NCBI RefSeq assembly: GCF_000494755.1
Contig: NC_022657.1
Span: 7,160,001-7,224,000, forward strand
Reading direction: 5' to 3'
DNA: 64,000 nucleotides
Source of the DNA: Amorphoplanes friuliensis DSM 7358
GTDB taxonomy: Bacteria > Actinomycetota > Actinomycetes > Mycobacteriales > Micromonosporaceae
Shown here: in pieces, positions 48,582 through 57,689 of the stretch
How the letters are laid out: every line of letters starts with the position of its first letter
How positions within the stretch are numbered: the first letter of the stretch is position 1
Position numbers and translations under genes: made by a program
The notes under the pieces: generated by a model
The model's database searches: none
Seen by the model: the letters and a program-made list of their open reading frames with translations, nothing else
Told to the model about the DNA's origin: nothing

Positions 48582-49604
48582 GTGACCAAACGTCTCGCCG
48601 AAGTGGCGAAGAAGGCCGGCGTCAGTGAGGCCACCGTCAGCCGGGTGCTCAACGGCCGTAGTGGTGTCTCCGAGGCGACCCGGGCGTCCGTGCTGACGGC
48701 TCTCGACGTGCTGGGCTACGAGAGACCGACGAAGCTGCGTGGTGAGCGCGGGCGCCTGGTCGGCCTGGTGCTGCCGGAGTTGCAGAACCCGATCTTCCCG
48801 GCCTTGGCCGAGGTGGTGACGGCGTCGCTGGCGCAGCGCGGTTTCACCCCCGCGCTGTGCGCGCGCACGATCGGTGGTGTGCCCGAGCGTGACTACATCG
48901 AGATGCTGCTGGACCACCAGGTGTCCGGTGTGGTCTTTGCTGGTGGGTCCTATGCGCTGGCCGAGGCCGAGCACGGGCATTACCGCCAGTTGCTGGACCG
49001 CCGGATGCCGGTTGTCATGGTCAACGGTGGCGTTGACGACCTGGGGTTCCCGCACATCTCGACCGATGACGCCGTGGCTGTGGAGCAGGCTTTCGGGCAT
49101 TTGCGGTCGCTCGGGCACGAGAAGATCGGCATGGTCATGGGTCCGGAGGACCATGTGCCGTCGCGCCGGAAGCTGGCTGCTGTCAAGGAGGTTGCGGCCT
49201 GGTCCGGTCCGGAGGTGGACTGGCCTGTCGAGCGGACCAACTTCTCGATGGAGAGTGCCCGGCTGGCGGCCACGCGGCTGATCCAGCGCGGCAACACCGC
49301 GCTGATCTGTGCCAGTGACGTGCTTGCGCTGGGCTCGATCCGTGCCGCCCGCCGGCTGGGGCTGGACGTGCCCCGTGACGTGTCCGTGGTCGGTTTTGAC
49401 GACAGCGTGCTGATGACGTGCACCGACCCGCCGTTGACGACCGTGCGGCAGCCCATCGAGCTGATGGGTCAGGCTGCTGTGGACGTCCTCGTGAACCAGA
49501 TCGAGGGTGCTGCGGCGACAACGGACGAGTTGCTCTTCGAGCCGGAACTGGTGGTGCGCGGGTCGACCGGCCCGGTGCCGCATCGGGTGGCCGCAGGCGG
49601 CTGA
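48582..49604 (+). CDS. LacI-family transcriptional regulator of the alpha-glucan locus
   Basis: 340 residues. The N-terminal HTH RLAEVAKKAGVSEATVSRVLNGRSGVSEATR and hinge precede a periplasmic-binding-protein-like sugar-sensing domain (VGLVLPELQNPIFPALAEVV, GGVDDLGFPHISTDD, ALICASDVLALGSIRAARRLGLDVPRDVSVVGFDD). It lies directly upstream of the ABC importer and glucanase genes, in the same direction, so it most likely represses them until an oligosaccharide binds. TAGGAT 7 nt before the GTG suggests leaderless transcription. A terminator follows the gene. Confidence 0.9.
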   Translation: MTKRLAEVAKKAGVSEATVSRVLNGRSGVSEATRASVLTALDVLGYERPTKLRGERGRLVGLVLPELQNPIFPALAEVVTASLAQRGFTPALCARTIGGVPERDYIEMLLDHQVSGVVFAGGSYALAEAEHGHYRQLLDRRMPVVMVNGGVDDLGFPHISTDDAVAVEQAFGHLRSLGHEKIGMVMGPEDHVPSRRKLAAVKEVAAWSGPEVDWPVERTNFSMESARLAATRLIQRGNTALICASDVLALGSIRAARRLGLDVPRDVSVVGFDDSVLMTCTDPPLTTVRQPIELMGQAAVDVLVNQIEGAAATTDELLFEPELVVRGSTGPVPHRVAAGG

Positions 49605-49627
49605 GCAGGACATTCATCAACTTCACC

Positions 49628-49657
49628 AGGGCGGGCCTGCGGGCCCGCCCTTCTTTG
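49628..49657 (+). terminator. Intrinsic terminator after the LacI gene
   Basis: AGGGCGGGCC (49628-49637), loop TGCG, and GGCCCGCCCT (49642-49651) form a perfect 10-bp stem followed by TCTTTG. It separates the regulator gene from the importer operon, so the two are transcribed independently. Confidence 0.8.
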
Positions 49658-49823
49658 TGTGCCCTGTTGCACAACCGTCGAGTTTTTTCTGTTGTTGGTT
49701 CACTTCTTGCGGGACACCGTTTGACTTTGTATCGTCACAGCCACGAAACATCGCACCGAGAGCCACGTCACATTTCTGACTCACCCATAGGCGCGCACAC
49801 ACCCAGGAAGGGCGTAATCCCCC
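49658..49823 (+). promoter_or_regulatory. Upstream region of the sugar importer operon
   Basis: 166 bp with a T-rich start (GTTTTTTCTGTTG), a short GTTG-CA-CAAC dyad (49668-49677) and TTGACT at 49721-49726. A convincing -10 at the right distance was not found. The region should contain the operon promoter and the LacI operator, but I cannot assign exact sites. Confidence 0.4.
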
Positions 49824-51185
49824 ATGTTCAAAAGCAGGCTGCGCAGTGCCCTAGGGCTCCTGCTCGTCGCCGGTGTCGCCATGTCCGCCGCCGCGTGCGG
49901 CGACAGCGGGGACGACACGACGACGACCAAGGACGGCAAGGTCACGCTGGTGATCAACGGCCTTCCGCCCGCCACCGAGAAGGCGACGCACGACCGCTTC
50001 CTCGCGAACGTCGCCGAGTTCGAGAAGGCGAACCCCAACATCAAGATCGACGCCCGTGAGGGCAAGATGGACCCGCAGACGTTCCCCGCGAAGCTCGCCG
50101 GTGGTCAGCTCGAGGACGTCTTCTACGTCTACTTCACCGACCCGGCCAGCCTGATCGCCAAGCGCCAGGTGTCGGACATCAGCAAGTACCTCAAGGACTA
50201 CCCGATCACCTCGCAGATCAAGCCCGAGGTGCAGCGCGTCTTCCAGGACGACAAGGGCGGCACGTACGGCCTGCCGTACAAGAACTACTCGATGGGTCTG
50301 CTCTACAACCGGGACCTGTTCAAGAAGGCCGGCCTGGACCCGAACACCCCGCCGAAGACGTGGGCGGAAGTGCGGACCGCCGCCAAGAAGATCGCCGACC
50401 TGGGTGGCGGCAACGTCGGCTACGGCGACTACAGCAAGAGCAACACCGGCGGCTGGCACTTCACCACCGAGCTCTACTCCGTCGGCGGCGAGATGGCCGT
50501 CAACAACGGCGGCACGTGGAAGGCCGCCTTCAACAGCGCGCAGGGCAAGCAGGTCCTGCAGCAGCTGAAGGACATGCGCTGGACCGACAACTCGATGGGC
50601 CAGAAGCAGCTCCTCGAGTGGGCCGACCTGCTGCAGCAGATGGGCTCCGGCAAGCTCGGCATGTACCTGGCGACCGCCGACAACATCCCGACGATCGTCA
50701 ACCAGTACAAGGGCAAGTACGAGACCTACGGCCTCGGCTCGATCCCGGACGGCAAGGGCACGCTGGGCGGTGGCGAGGGCTACATGTTCAAGGCGGGCCT
50801 GAGCCCCGAGAAGATCAACGCCGGTCTCAAGTGGCTGACCTTCTGGTTCACCTCCGCGGACCGTTACGAGGCCGAGAACAAGTGGTCGAGCGAGACCAAG
50901 CAGCCCGTGGGTCTGCCCGAGCCGGCCATCTTCACCGGTGAGGCGGCGGCGATCCAGGCCACGGCCGACAAGAAGTACGCCAACGTGCCGCAGGAGAACT
51001 ACGCCCCGTTCGTGGCCGGCATGAGCACCATCCCGGTCAAGCTCGAGCCGCCGAACGCGCAGCAGATCTACGCGGCCCTCGACGTGGCCATGCAGAAGGT
51101 CCTGACCGACAAGAACGCCGACATCGACAAGCTCCTCGCCGATGCCGAGACCCAGGCCAACAGCATCCTGGCCAGCGTCAAGTAA
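49824..51185 (+). CDS. ABC transporter sugar-binding lipoprotein
   Basis: 453 residues. Lipoprotein signal with lipobox SAAAC (Cys25), then a family 1 extracellular solute-binding protein: FLANVAEFEKANPNIKIDAREGKMDPQTFPAKLAGGQLEDVFYVYFTDPASL, YGLPYKNYSMGLLYNRDLFKKAGLDPN and WLTFWFTSADRY. It would be anchored outside the membrane and deliver oligosaccharides to the two permeases that follow. Its location with GH87 and GH13 genes suggests alpha-1,3-linked gluco-oligosaccharides as ligands. That specificity is inference. Confidence 0.9.
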   Translation: MFKSRLRSALGLLLVAGVAMSAAACGDSGDDTTTTKDGKVTLVINGLPPATEKATHDRFLANVAEFEKANPNIKIDAREGKMDPQTFPAKLAGGQLEDVFYVYFTDPASLIAKRQVSDISKYLKDYPITSQIKPEVQRVFQDDKGGTYGLPYKNYSMGLLYNRDLFKKAGLDPNTPPKTWAEVRTAAKKIADLGGGNVGYGDYSKSNTGGWHFTTELYSVGGEMAVNNGGTWKAAFNSAQGKQVLQQLKDMRWTDNSMGQKQLLEWADLLQQMGSGKLGMYLATADNIPTIVNQYKGKYETYGLGSIPDGKGTLGGGEGYMFKAGLSPEKINAGLKWLTFWFTSADRYEAENKWSSETKQPVGLPEPAIFTGEAAAIQATADKKYANVPQENYAPFVAGMSTIPVKLEPPNAQQIYAALDVAMQKVLTDKNADIDKLLADAETQANSILASVK

Positions 51186-51194
51186 TCCCGTTGA

Positions 51195-51222
51195 GCCGCC
51201 GGCGGGGTCACCCGCCGGCGGC
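51195..51222 (+). promoter_or_regulatory. Perfect 12-bp hairpin between binding-protein and permease genes
   Basis: GCCGCCGGCGGG, loop GTCA, CCCGCCGGCGGC. There is no T-run and the following genes continue the operon. Such hairpins after binding-protein genes stabilise the upstream mRNA or attenuate downstream transcription, giving more binding protein than permease. That role is inferred from position. Confidence 0.65.
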
Positions 51223-51243
51223 CCTGGACGACAAGGAACGAAG

Positions 51244-52158
51244 ATGGCGGTACTCACGGCGGCCCAGGCACGCGACTCGCGTGCGGCCCGCCTGCGCCGG
51301 AAGATCCAGGACAATCTTCTGGCGTACGCGTTCATGGCGGCGGGCCTGGTGTGCTTCGCCTTCTTCTCCTGGTATCCGCTCGTCCGGGGCGTGATCCTGA
51401 GTTTCCAGCAGAACAACTTCGTGACCCCGCCGTACTGGGTGGGGCTCGAGAACTATCAGACGCTCTTCGACGACCCGCTGTTCTACACGGCCTGGAAGAA
51501 CACGCTGCTGTTCACCGGGCTGGCCTTGGTCTTCGGGTTTGTCCTGCCGTTTTTCATCGCGGTGCTGCTCAACGAGTTCCGCCACTTCAGCGGCTTCTTC
51601 CGGGTGCTGGTCTACCTGCCCGTGATGCTGCCGCCGATCGTGGCGGTGCTGCTGTGGCGCTACTTCTACGACCCGGGCAACGGCCTCTTCAACACGTTGC
51701 TGCGCGGTGTCGGTCTCCCCGAGTCGCAGTGGACGCAGTCGTCGAGCACGGCGATGATCTCGCTGGTCCTGGTGTCGACCTGGGCCAACCTCGGTGGCGC
51801 GACGCTGATGTACCTGGCGGCGCTGCAGGGCATCCAGGGTGAGCTCTACGAGGCCGCCGAGCTGGACGGCGCGAGCATCTGGCAGCGGCTGCGGCACGTC
51901 ACGCTCCCGCAGATGCGCTTCATCATGCTGGTCCTGCTGCTGCTGCAGATCATCGCGACCATGCAGGTGTTCATCGAGCCGTTCGCGCTGACCGGCACGT
52001 CCAATCCGGACACGATCACGGTGCTGATCCTGGTCTACCGGTACGCCTTCACGGTCAACCAGGACTTCGGCCTCGCCGCCGCGATGAGCGTGCTGCTCTT
52101 CGTGGTGCTGGGCGCCTTCTCCGCGCTCTACCTGCGGCTCACCCGGACCGGGGACTGA
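51244..52158 (+). CDS. Sugar ABC transporter permease (MalF-like)
   Basis: 304 residues with six membrane helices and the ATPase-contact EAA motif EAAELDGASIWQRLRHVTLPQM near residue 220. LSFQQNNFVTPPYWVGLENYQTLF is typical of the MalF/UgpA subunit. The ATG at 51244 follows AAGGAACGAAG. It pairs with the second permease 10 bp downstream. No ATPase gene is in the operon; a shared MsiK-type ATPase encoded elsewhere would be expected, as known for actinobacterial sugar importers. Confidence 0.9.
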   Translation: MAVLTAAQARDSRAARLRRKIQDNLLAYAFMAAGLVCFAFFSWYPLVRGVILSFQQNNFVTPPYWVGLENYQTLFDDPLFYTAWKNTLLFTGLALVFGFVLPFFIAVLLNEFRHFSGFFRVLVYLPVMLPPIVAVLLWRYFYDPGNGLFNTLLRGVGLPESQWTQSSSTAMISLVLVSTWANLGGATLMYLAALQGIQGELYEAAELDGASIWQRLRHVTLPQMRFIMLVLLLLQIIATMQVFIEPFALTGTSNPDTITVLILVYRYAFTVNQDFGLAAAMSVLLFVVLGAFSALYLRLTRTGD

Positions 52159-52168
52159 GGAGACAACC

Positions 52169-53137
52169 ATGACCCTGACCGCCCCGCCCCAGGCACCCGT
52201 CGACGGTGGCAAGCCCGCCGTGGTCCCGCCCCGCAGGAAGCGCGGACTGCTCGGCACGAGCCCGGCCACCCGTACGCTGATCTCGACCGTCGATCTTCAG
52301 CGGCACCGCGGCCTGTACTTCACCGTGCTCGGCCTCACGATCACCGTCTTCGTCCTGGTGTTCCTGCTGCCGCTCTACTGGATGTTCTCCAGCGCCGTGA
52401 AGTCACCTGCCGAGTACGCCCTGAGCACCCCGACGTTCATCCCGCACTCGTGGCACCCGGAGAACTACGCGACGGCGTGGTCCGGCATGCGGATCGCCAA
52501 GTACTTCACCAACACGGTGTTCTACGCGGCCGGCGGCTGGCTCGTCTCGCTCGTCCTCGACGTCGGCATCGCGTACGCGCTCAGCAAGCTGAAGCCGATC
52601 TTCGGCAAGATCCTGCTCGGGTCGATCCTGGCCAGCCTGATGCTGCCCGCCTCGGCGCTGCTGGTGCCGGCCTACCTGACCGTGGTCGACGTGCCGCTGG
52701 TGCACGTCAACCTGCTGAACACCCCGTGGGCGCTGTGGCTGCCGGCGGTCGCCAACGCCTTCAACGTGTACGTGCTCAAGCGGTTCTTCGACCAGATCCC
52801 CGACGACCTGCTGGACGCCGCCTCGATCGACGGCGCCGGCAAGCTGCGGCAACTCTGGTCGATCATCCTGCCGCTGTCCCGGCCGGTCCTCGGAGTGGTG
52901 TCGATCTTCATCATCATCGCCCTCTGGAAGGACTTCCTCTGGCCGCTGCTGGTGCTGCCGGACCCGGAGTCGCAGACGCTCAGCGTCGCGCTGGCCCGGC
53001 TCGCCAACACCAGCCAGGTGCCACCGACCGACTTCATGGCCGGGCTGGCCATCGCCAGCGTTCCCATGATCGTGGTCTTCCTGATCTTCCAGCGCAGCAT
53101 CATCGGCGGACTCTCCGCGGGCTCGATGAAGGGCTGA
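52169..53137 (+). CDS. Sugar ABC transporter permease (MalG-like)
   Basis: 322 residues. After a 50-residue cytoplasmic leader there are six membrane helices and the EAA-type loop DDLLDAASIDGAGKLRQLWSIILPLSRPVLG. It forms the import channel with the preceding permease. GAGGAGAC precedes the ATG. The gene is followed by a 90-bp gap and the GH13 gene, in the same direction, completing the importer of the putative alpha-glucan locus. Confidence 0.9.
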   Translation: MTLTAPPQAPVDGGKPAVVPPRRKRGLLGTSPATRTLISTVDLQRHRGLYFTVLGLTITVFVLVFLLPLYWMFSSAVKSPAEYALSTPTFIPHSWHPENYATAWSGMRIAKYFTNTVFYAAGGWLVSLVLDVGIAYALSKLKPIFGKILLGSILASLMLPASALLVPAYLTVVDVPLVHVNLLNTPWALWLPAVANAFNVYVLKRFFDQIPDDLLDAASIDGAGKLRQLWSIILPLSRPVLGVVSIFIIIALWKDFLWPLLVLPDPESQTLSVALARLANTSQVPPTDFMAGLAIASVPMIVVFLIFQRSIIGGLSAGSMKG

Positions 53138-53227
53138 CACGGCCCGCTCCCCACAAGCGGTCAGCGACGACCGTGGGGACCCGTGCGCCCGAAACCCCAC
53201 GTCGAGACAATCAGAAAGCAGGTCATC

Positions 53228-54829
53228 GTGGCTATTTCCGACCAGGATCCCTGGTGGCGAGACGCCGTCATCTACCAGGTGTACCCGCGCAGTTTCGCCG
53301 ACAGCGACGGCGACGGCATCGGGGACATCGACGGCATCCGCGCCCACCTGGACCACCTGTCGGACCTCGGCGTCGACGCGATCTGGATGAGCCCCTGGTA
53401 CCCGTCGCCGATGGCCGACGCGGGGTACGACGTGGCCGACTTCCGCGACATCGACCCGGCCTTCGGCACCCTGGCCGGCGCCGAGGCGCTGGTCACCGAG
53501 GCACACGCCCAGGGCATCCGGATGATCGTCGACATCGTCCCGAACCACATCTCCAGCGAGCACCTGTGGTTCAAGAAGGCCCTGGCCGACCCGGAGGCGC
53601 CCGAGCGGGAGCTGTTCTGGTTCCGCCCGGGGCGGGGGCCGGACGGCGATCAGATGCCCACGGACTGGGTCGGCGAGTTCGGCGGCACGACCTGGACCCG
53701 CACCACAAATCCCGACGGCACTCCCGGCGACTGGTACCTGCACCTGTTCACCCCGGAGCAGCCCGACCTCAACTGGGACCACCCGGCGGTCCGCGAGGAG
53801 TTCGAGGACATCCTGCGGTTCTGGTTCGACCGTGGTGTCGACGGCATCCGGATCGACTCGGCCGCGTTGCTCTTCAAGGACCGCGACCTGCCGGCCGTGG
53901 TCGACGGGCAGCGGCACCCGTTCCACGACCTCGACGAGGTGCACGACGTCTACCGCGCCTGGCGCCGCGTCTCCGACAGTTACCCGAGCCGCGCGCTGAT
54001 CGGCGAGGTGTGGATGCCGGAGGTGGACCGGTTCGCCAACTACCTGCGCCCCGACGAGCTGCACGCCGCGTTCAACTTCGACTTCCTGGGCTGTGCCTGG
54101 GATCCGCAGTTGATGCGCGAGTGCATCGACCGCACGCTGCACGCGCACGCGGCCATCGGAGCCCCGGCGACCTGGGTGCTGTCCAACCACGACGTCACCC
54201 GGCACGTCACCCGGTACGGCCGCACCGAGACCACCTTCAGCTTCGAGAACAACCTCGACGGCACCCCGGTCGACCTCGAGCTCGGCACCCGCCGGGCCCG
54301 TGCGGCCGCGCTGCTCTCGCTCTCGCTGCCCGGCTCGACCTACGTCTACCAGGGCGAGGAGCTCGGCCTCTGGGAAAACGAGAACATCCCGGTCGACCAG
54401 ATGCAGGACCCCATGTACGCCCGCCGCGGTCACACCCGCGACGGCTGCCGGGTGCCGCTGCCGTGGACCGGTGACGAGGCGCCGTTCGGTTTCACCACCG
54501 GCGAGCCGTGGCTGCCGCAGCCCGCCGAGTGGAAGGACCGGACCGTCGAGGCGCAGACCGGTGACCCGAACTCGATGCTGGAGCTCTACCGGTCGGCCAT
54601 CCGCGCCCGCAAGACCGAGGCGGGTCTGCACCAGGACGGCATGACCTGGCTGGACAGCGGGCCGGGTGTGCTCGCGTACACGCGTGGGCGGGATTTTGCC
54701 TGCGTGCTCAACATGTCCGGAGCCGCGGTCGCACTGCCGGACCACCACTCCGTTCTCCTCACCAGCGGTCCGCTCGACGGCACACTCCTCCCCCAGGACA
54801 CCGCCGTGTGGCTGCGCATCCAGGAGTAA
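53228..54829 (+). CDS. GH13 alpha-glucosidase of the alpha-glucan locus
   Basis: 533 residues, no signal peptide, so cytoplasmic. GH13 regions are IVPNHIS, GIRIDSAAL (nucleophile Asp), IGEVWMPE (acid/base Glu) and SNHDVTR (stabilising Asp); DGDGIGDIDGI is the calcium loop. It resembles the AglA-type alpha-glucosidases of actinobacteria. Coupled to the importer, it would cut imported oligosaccharides (nigero- or malto-type) to glucose. GTG 53228 with AGCAGG upstream is preferred to a start 45 nt earlier. Confidence 0.88.
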   Translation: MAISDQDPWWRDAVIYQVYPRSFADSDGDGIGDIDGIRAHLDHLSDLGVDAIWMSPWYPSPMADAGYDVADFRDIDPAFGTLAGAEALVTEAHAQGIRMIVDIVPNHISSEHLWFKKALADPEAPERELFWFRPGRGPDGDQMPTDWVGEFGGTTWTRTTNPDGTPGDWYLHLFTPEQPDLNWDHPAVREEFEDILRFWFDRGVDGIRIDSAALLFKDRDLPAVVDGQRHPFHDLDEVHDVYRAWRRVSDSYPSRALIGEVWMPEVDRFANYLRPDELHAAFNFDFLGCAWDPQLMRECIDRTLHAHAAIGAPATWVLSNHDVTRHVTRYGRTETTFSFENNLDGTPVDLELGTRRARAAALLSLSLPGSTYVYQGEELGLWENENIPVDQMQDPMYARRGHTRDGCRVPLPWTGDEAPFGFTTGEPWLPQPAEWKDRTVEAQTGDPNSMLELYRSAIRARKTEAGLHQDGMTWLDSGPGVLAYTRGRDFACVLNMSGAAVALPDHHSVLLTSGPLDGTLLPQDTAVWLRIQE

Positions 54830-54851
54830 CAAAGAACAAGAGAGGATCCCC

Positions 54852-57608
54852 ATGGCACGACGAACTCTCGCACTGATATCCACCGCCGCCGTGGCGGCCG
54901 CTTCCGTCACGGCGGTGATCACCTGGTCCGCGTCCCCGGCCAGCGCCGCCGGTCTCTCCCCGTTCGACATCGTCGGCCGCGGCGCCACCGTCCCGTTCGT
55001 CGAGACCGAGGCCGAGGCCGCTGCCACCAACGGTACGAAGACCGGGACCAGCCGCTACTACGGGCAGTTGTCGTCGGAGGCGTCCGGTCGTGAGGCCGTC
55101 ACCCTCGACGCCGTCGGCGAGTACGTCGAGTTCACGCTGACCAAGCCGGCGAACGCGGTGACCTTCCGGTACAGCCTGCCGGACGGCAACAACGGCGCCG
55201 GCCGGGACGCGTCGCTCGACGTCCGCGTCAACAACGCGGTCGTGAAGTCGGTGCCGGTGACGTCGAAGTACAGCTGGTTCTACGGCGGGTACCCGTTCAA
55301 CAACAACCCGGGCGACTCGAACCCGCACCACTTCTACGACGAGGCCCGCACGCTGTTCGGCACCACGTACGCGGCCGGCACCAAGGTACGGCTGCAGGTC
55401 AGCTCGACCGCGCAGTCGCCCACCTTCACCATCGACCTGGCCGACTTCGAGAACGTGCCCGGCCCGATCGGCAAGCCCGCCAACGCGATCGACGTCGTCG
55501 CCGATTACGGCGCGGACCCGACCGGTGCGACGGACTCCACCGCGAAGATCCAGTCCGCGGTGAACGCCGGTTCCGCGGCGGGACGCACGGTTTACATCCC
55601 GCAGGGCAATTTCACCCTCTACAGCCACGTGATCGTGGACCGGGTGACGCTGGTCGGCGCCGGTCCCTGGTACACCGTGCTCGGCGGGCGGCATCCCACC
55701 CAGCGCAACCTGGCCGCGGGTCTCTACGGCAAGTTCAACAATCAGGGCGGACCGTCGCAGAACGTCACCGTCAAGGACCTGGCCATCATCGGTGACATCC
55801 GCGAGCGGGTCGACGACGACCAGGTCAACGCGTTCGGCGGGGCCATGTCGAACTCGACGATCGACAACGTGTGGATGCAGCACACCAAGGTCGGGGCGTG
55901 GATGGACGGGCCGATGGACCGGTTCACCATCAAGAACAGCCGGATCCTGGACCAGACCGCGGACGGTGTGAACTTCCACATCGGTGTCACCAACTCCACG
56001 GTCACCAACACGTTCGTCCGCAACACCGGTGACGACGGCCTGGCCATGTGGGCCGAGAGTGTCCCGAACGTCGGCAACTCGTTCACCCGCAACACCGTGG
56101 TCGCGCCGATCCTGGCGAACAACCTGGTCAGTTACGGCGGCCGGGACATCGTGATGACGGACAACGTCGTCTCCGACACGGTCACCAACGGTGGCGGCAT
56201 CCACGTCGCCAACCGGTACCCCGGAGTGAACGGCGCAACGGGCGTGCAAGGCACCTGGACGCTCGCCCGCAACACGCTGATCCGGGCCGGCAACTCCGAT
56301 TACAACTGGCAGTTCGGCGTCGGCGCGATCTGGTTCTCGGCGCTGAACGAGGCGTTCCAGAACCCGACGATCAACATCACCGACACCGACATCCTGGACA
56401 GCTCGTACTCGGCGCTGATGTGGATCGAGGGCCAGACGAACGGCATCCACCTGAGCAACGTCAACATCCAGGGCGCCGGCACGTACGCCCTGCAGGTGCA
56501 GGCCCCGAGCCAGGTCAGCTTCAACAACGTCCGTGCCAGTGGCATCGCCCAGGCCAAGCCGATCCACAACTGTGTCGGCCCGTCGTTCCAGATCACGCGG
56601 ACCGGCACCAACACGGGCTGGTTCGTGGACCCGCCGGACTGCGGACCATGGCCGGCACCGCAGTGGGGTAACACCACCACACCGCCGCCGACCACCACTC
56701 CCCCGACAACACCTCCGACCACGCCGCCCACCACGCCTCCCCCGGCCAGCGGCAACCTGGCTCAGGGCAAGCCGGTGACCGTCTCCAGCACCTCGGGACC
56801 GTACGTGGGCGCGAACGCGGTCGACGGCAACGCGGCAACGTACTGGGAGAGCACCAACAACGCGTTTCCCCAGACGTACACGGTGGATCTGGGATCTTCC
56901 CAGAACGTCGGCCGGCTGGTGCTGAAGCTGCCGCCGGGCTGGGAGAGCCGGTCGCAGACCATCGCAGTCAGCGGCTCGGCGGACGGCTCGTCCTACAGCA
57001 GCCTGGTCGGCGCCACGAGTTACGCCTTCAACCCGCAGGCGACGATCACTCTGCCTTCCGGCAGCCGTCGTTATCTGCGTCTGACCTTCACGGCCAACAC
57101 GGGGTGGCCGGCGGGTCAGCTGTCCGAGCTCGAGGCCTACGGAGACGGCGGAACGACAACACCGCCTACGACAACGCCTCCTCCCCCTTCGGGAAATCTT
57201 GCCGCGGGACGGCCGGTCAGCGCGACCAGCCAGGCCGAGGTCTACACGCCGGCCAACGTGGCCGACGGCAACGCGAACACCTACTGGGAGAGCACCAGCA
57301 ACGCTTTCCCGCAGTCGCTGACGGTGGACCTGGGCCAGACCCGGTCCGTCTCCCGGGTCGTGCTCAAGCTGCCGCCCGCGGCTGCCTGGGCCACCCGGAC
57401 CCAGACGCTGTCGGTCCTCGGCTCCGCCGACGGCTCGTCCTACAGCACCGTCAAGGCGTCAGCCGGTTACACGTTCAACCCGTCCTCCGGTAACACCGCG
57501 ACCGTCTCGTTCACCGCGAGCTCGCAGCGTTACCTGCGGTTGACGTTCACCGGCAACACCGGCTGGCCCGCGGGCCAGATCTCCGAGTTCGAGGCCTACA
57601 CCTCGTAG
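54852..57608 (+). CDS. Secreted GH87-type alpha-1,3-glucanase with two discoidin-like domains
   Basis: 918 residues. Signal peptide 1-33. A CBM35/CBM6-like module (about 45-190) precedes a right-handed beta-helix (about 200-600) of GH87: VVADYGADPTGATDSTAKIQSAV, YIPQGNFTLYSHVIVDRVTLVGAGPWYTVL, and the aspartates Asp371 (TADGVN) and Asp394/Asp395 (TGDDGLAMW). Pro/Thr linkers then join two F5/8-type discoidin modules (about 633-760 and 782-918) that probably bind glucan. It would attack fungal or bacterial alpha-1,3-glucan outside the cell. AGAGG precedes the ATG at 54852. Co-directional with the importer and GH13 genes. Confidence 0.85.
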   Translation: MARRTLALISTAAVAAASVTAVITWSASPASAAGLSPFDIVGRGATVPFVETEAEAAATNGTKTGTSRYYGQLSSEASGREAVTLDAVGEYVEFTLTKPANAVTFRYSLPDGNNGAGRDASLDVRVNNAVVKSVPVTSKYSWFYGGYPFNNNPGDSNPHHFYDEARTLFGTTYAAGTKVRLQVSSTAQSPTFTIDLADFENVPGPIGKPANAIDVVADYGADPTGATDSTAKIQSAVNAGSAAGRTVYIPQGNFTLYSHVIVDRVTLVGAGPWYTVLGGRHPTQRNLAAGLYGKFNNQGGPSQNVTVKDLAIIGDIRERVDDDQVNAFGGAMSNSTIDNVWMQHTKVGAWMDGPMDRFTIKNSRILDQTADGVNFHIGVTNSTVTNTFVRNTGDDGLAMWAESVPNVGNSFTRNTVVAPILANNLVSYGGRDIVMTDNVVSDTVTNGGGIHVANRYPGVNGATGVQGTWTLARNTLIRAGNSDYNWQFGVGAIWFSALNEAFQNPTINITDTDILDSSYSALMWIEGQTNGIHLSNVNIQGAGTYALQVQAPSQVSFNNVRASGIAQAKPIHNCVGPSFQITRTGTNTGWFVDPPDCGPWPAPQWGNTTTPPPTTTPPTTPPTTPPTTPPPASGNLAQGKPVTVSSTSGPYVGANAVDGNAATYWESTNNAFPQTYTVDLGSSQNVGRLVLKLPPGWESRSQTIAVSGSADGSSYSSLVGATSYAFNPQATITLPSGSRRYLRLTFTANTGWPAGQLSELEAYGDGGTTTPPTTTPPPPSGNLAAGRPVSATSQAEVYTPANVADGNANTYWESTSNAFPQSLTVDLGQTRSVSRVVLKLPPAAAWATRTQTLSVLGSADGSSYSTVKASAGYTFNPSSGNTATVSFTASSQRYLRLTFTGNTGWPAGQISEFEAYTS

Positions 57609-57689
57609 TTGGCCCGGGGAGGGCGGGAACCACCGATCTTGCCCTCCCCGGTTTCCCCGCTCCCTCATCGGAAGAAGGCGCGCTCCCTC

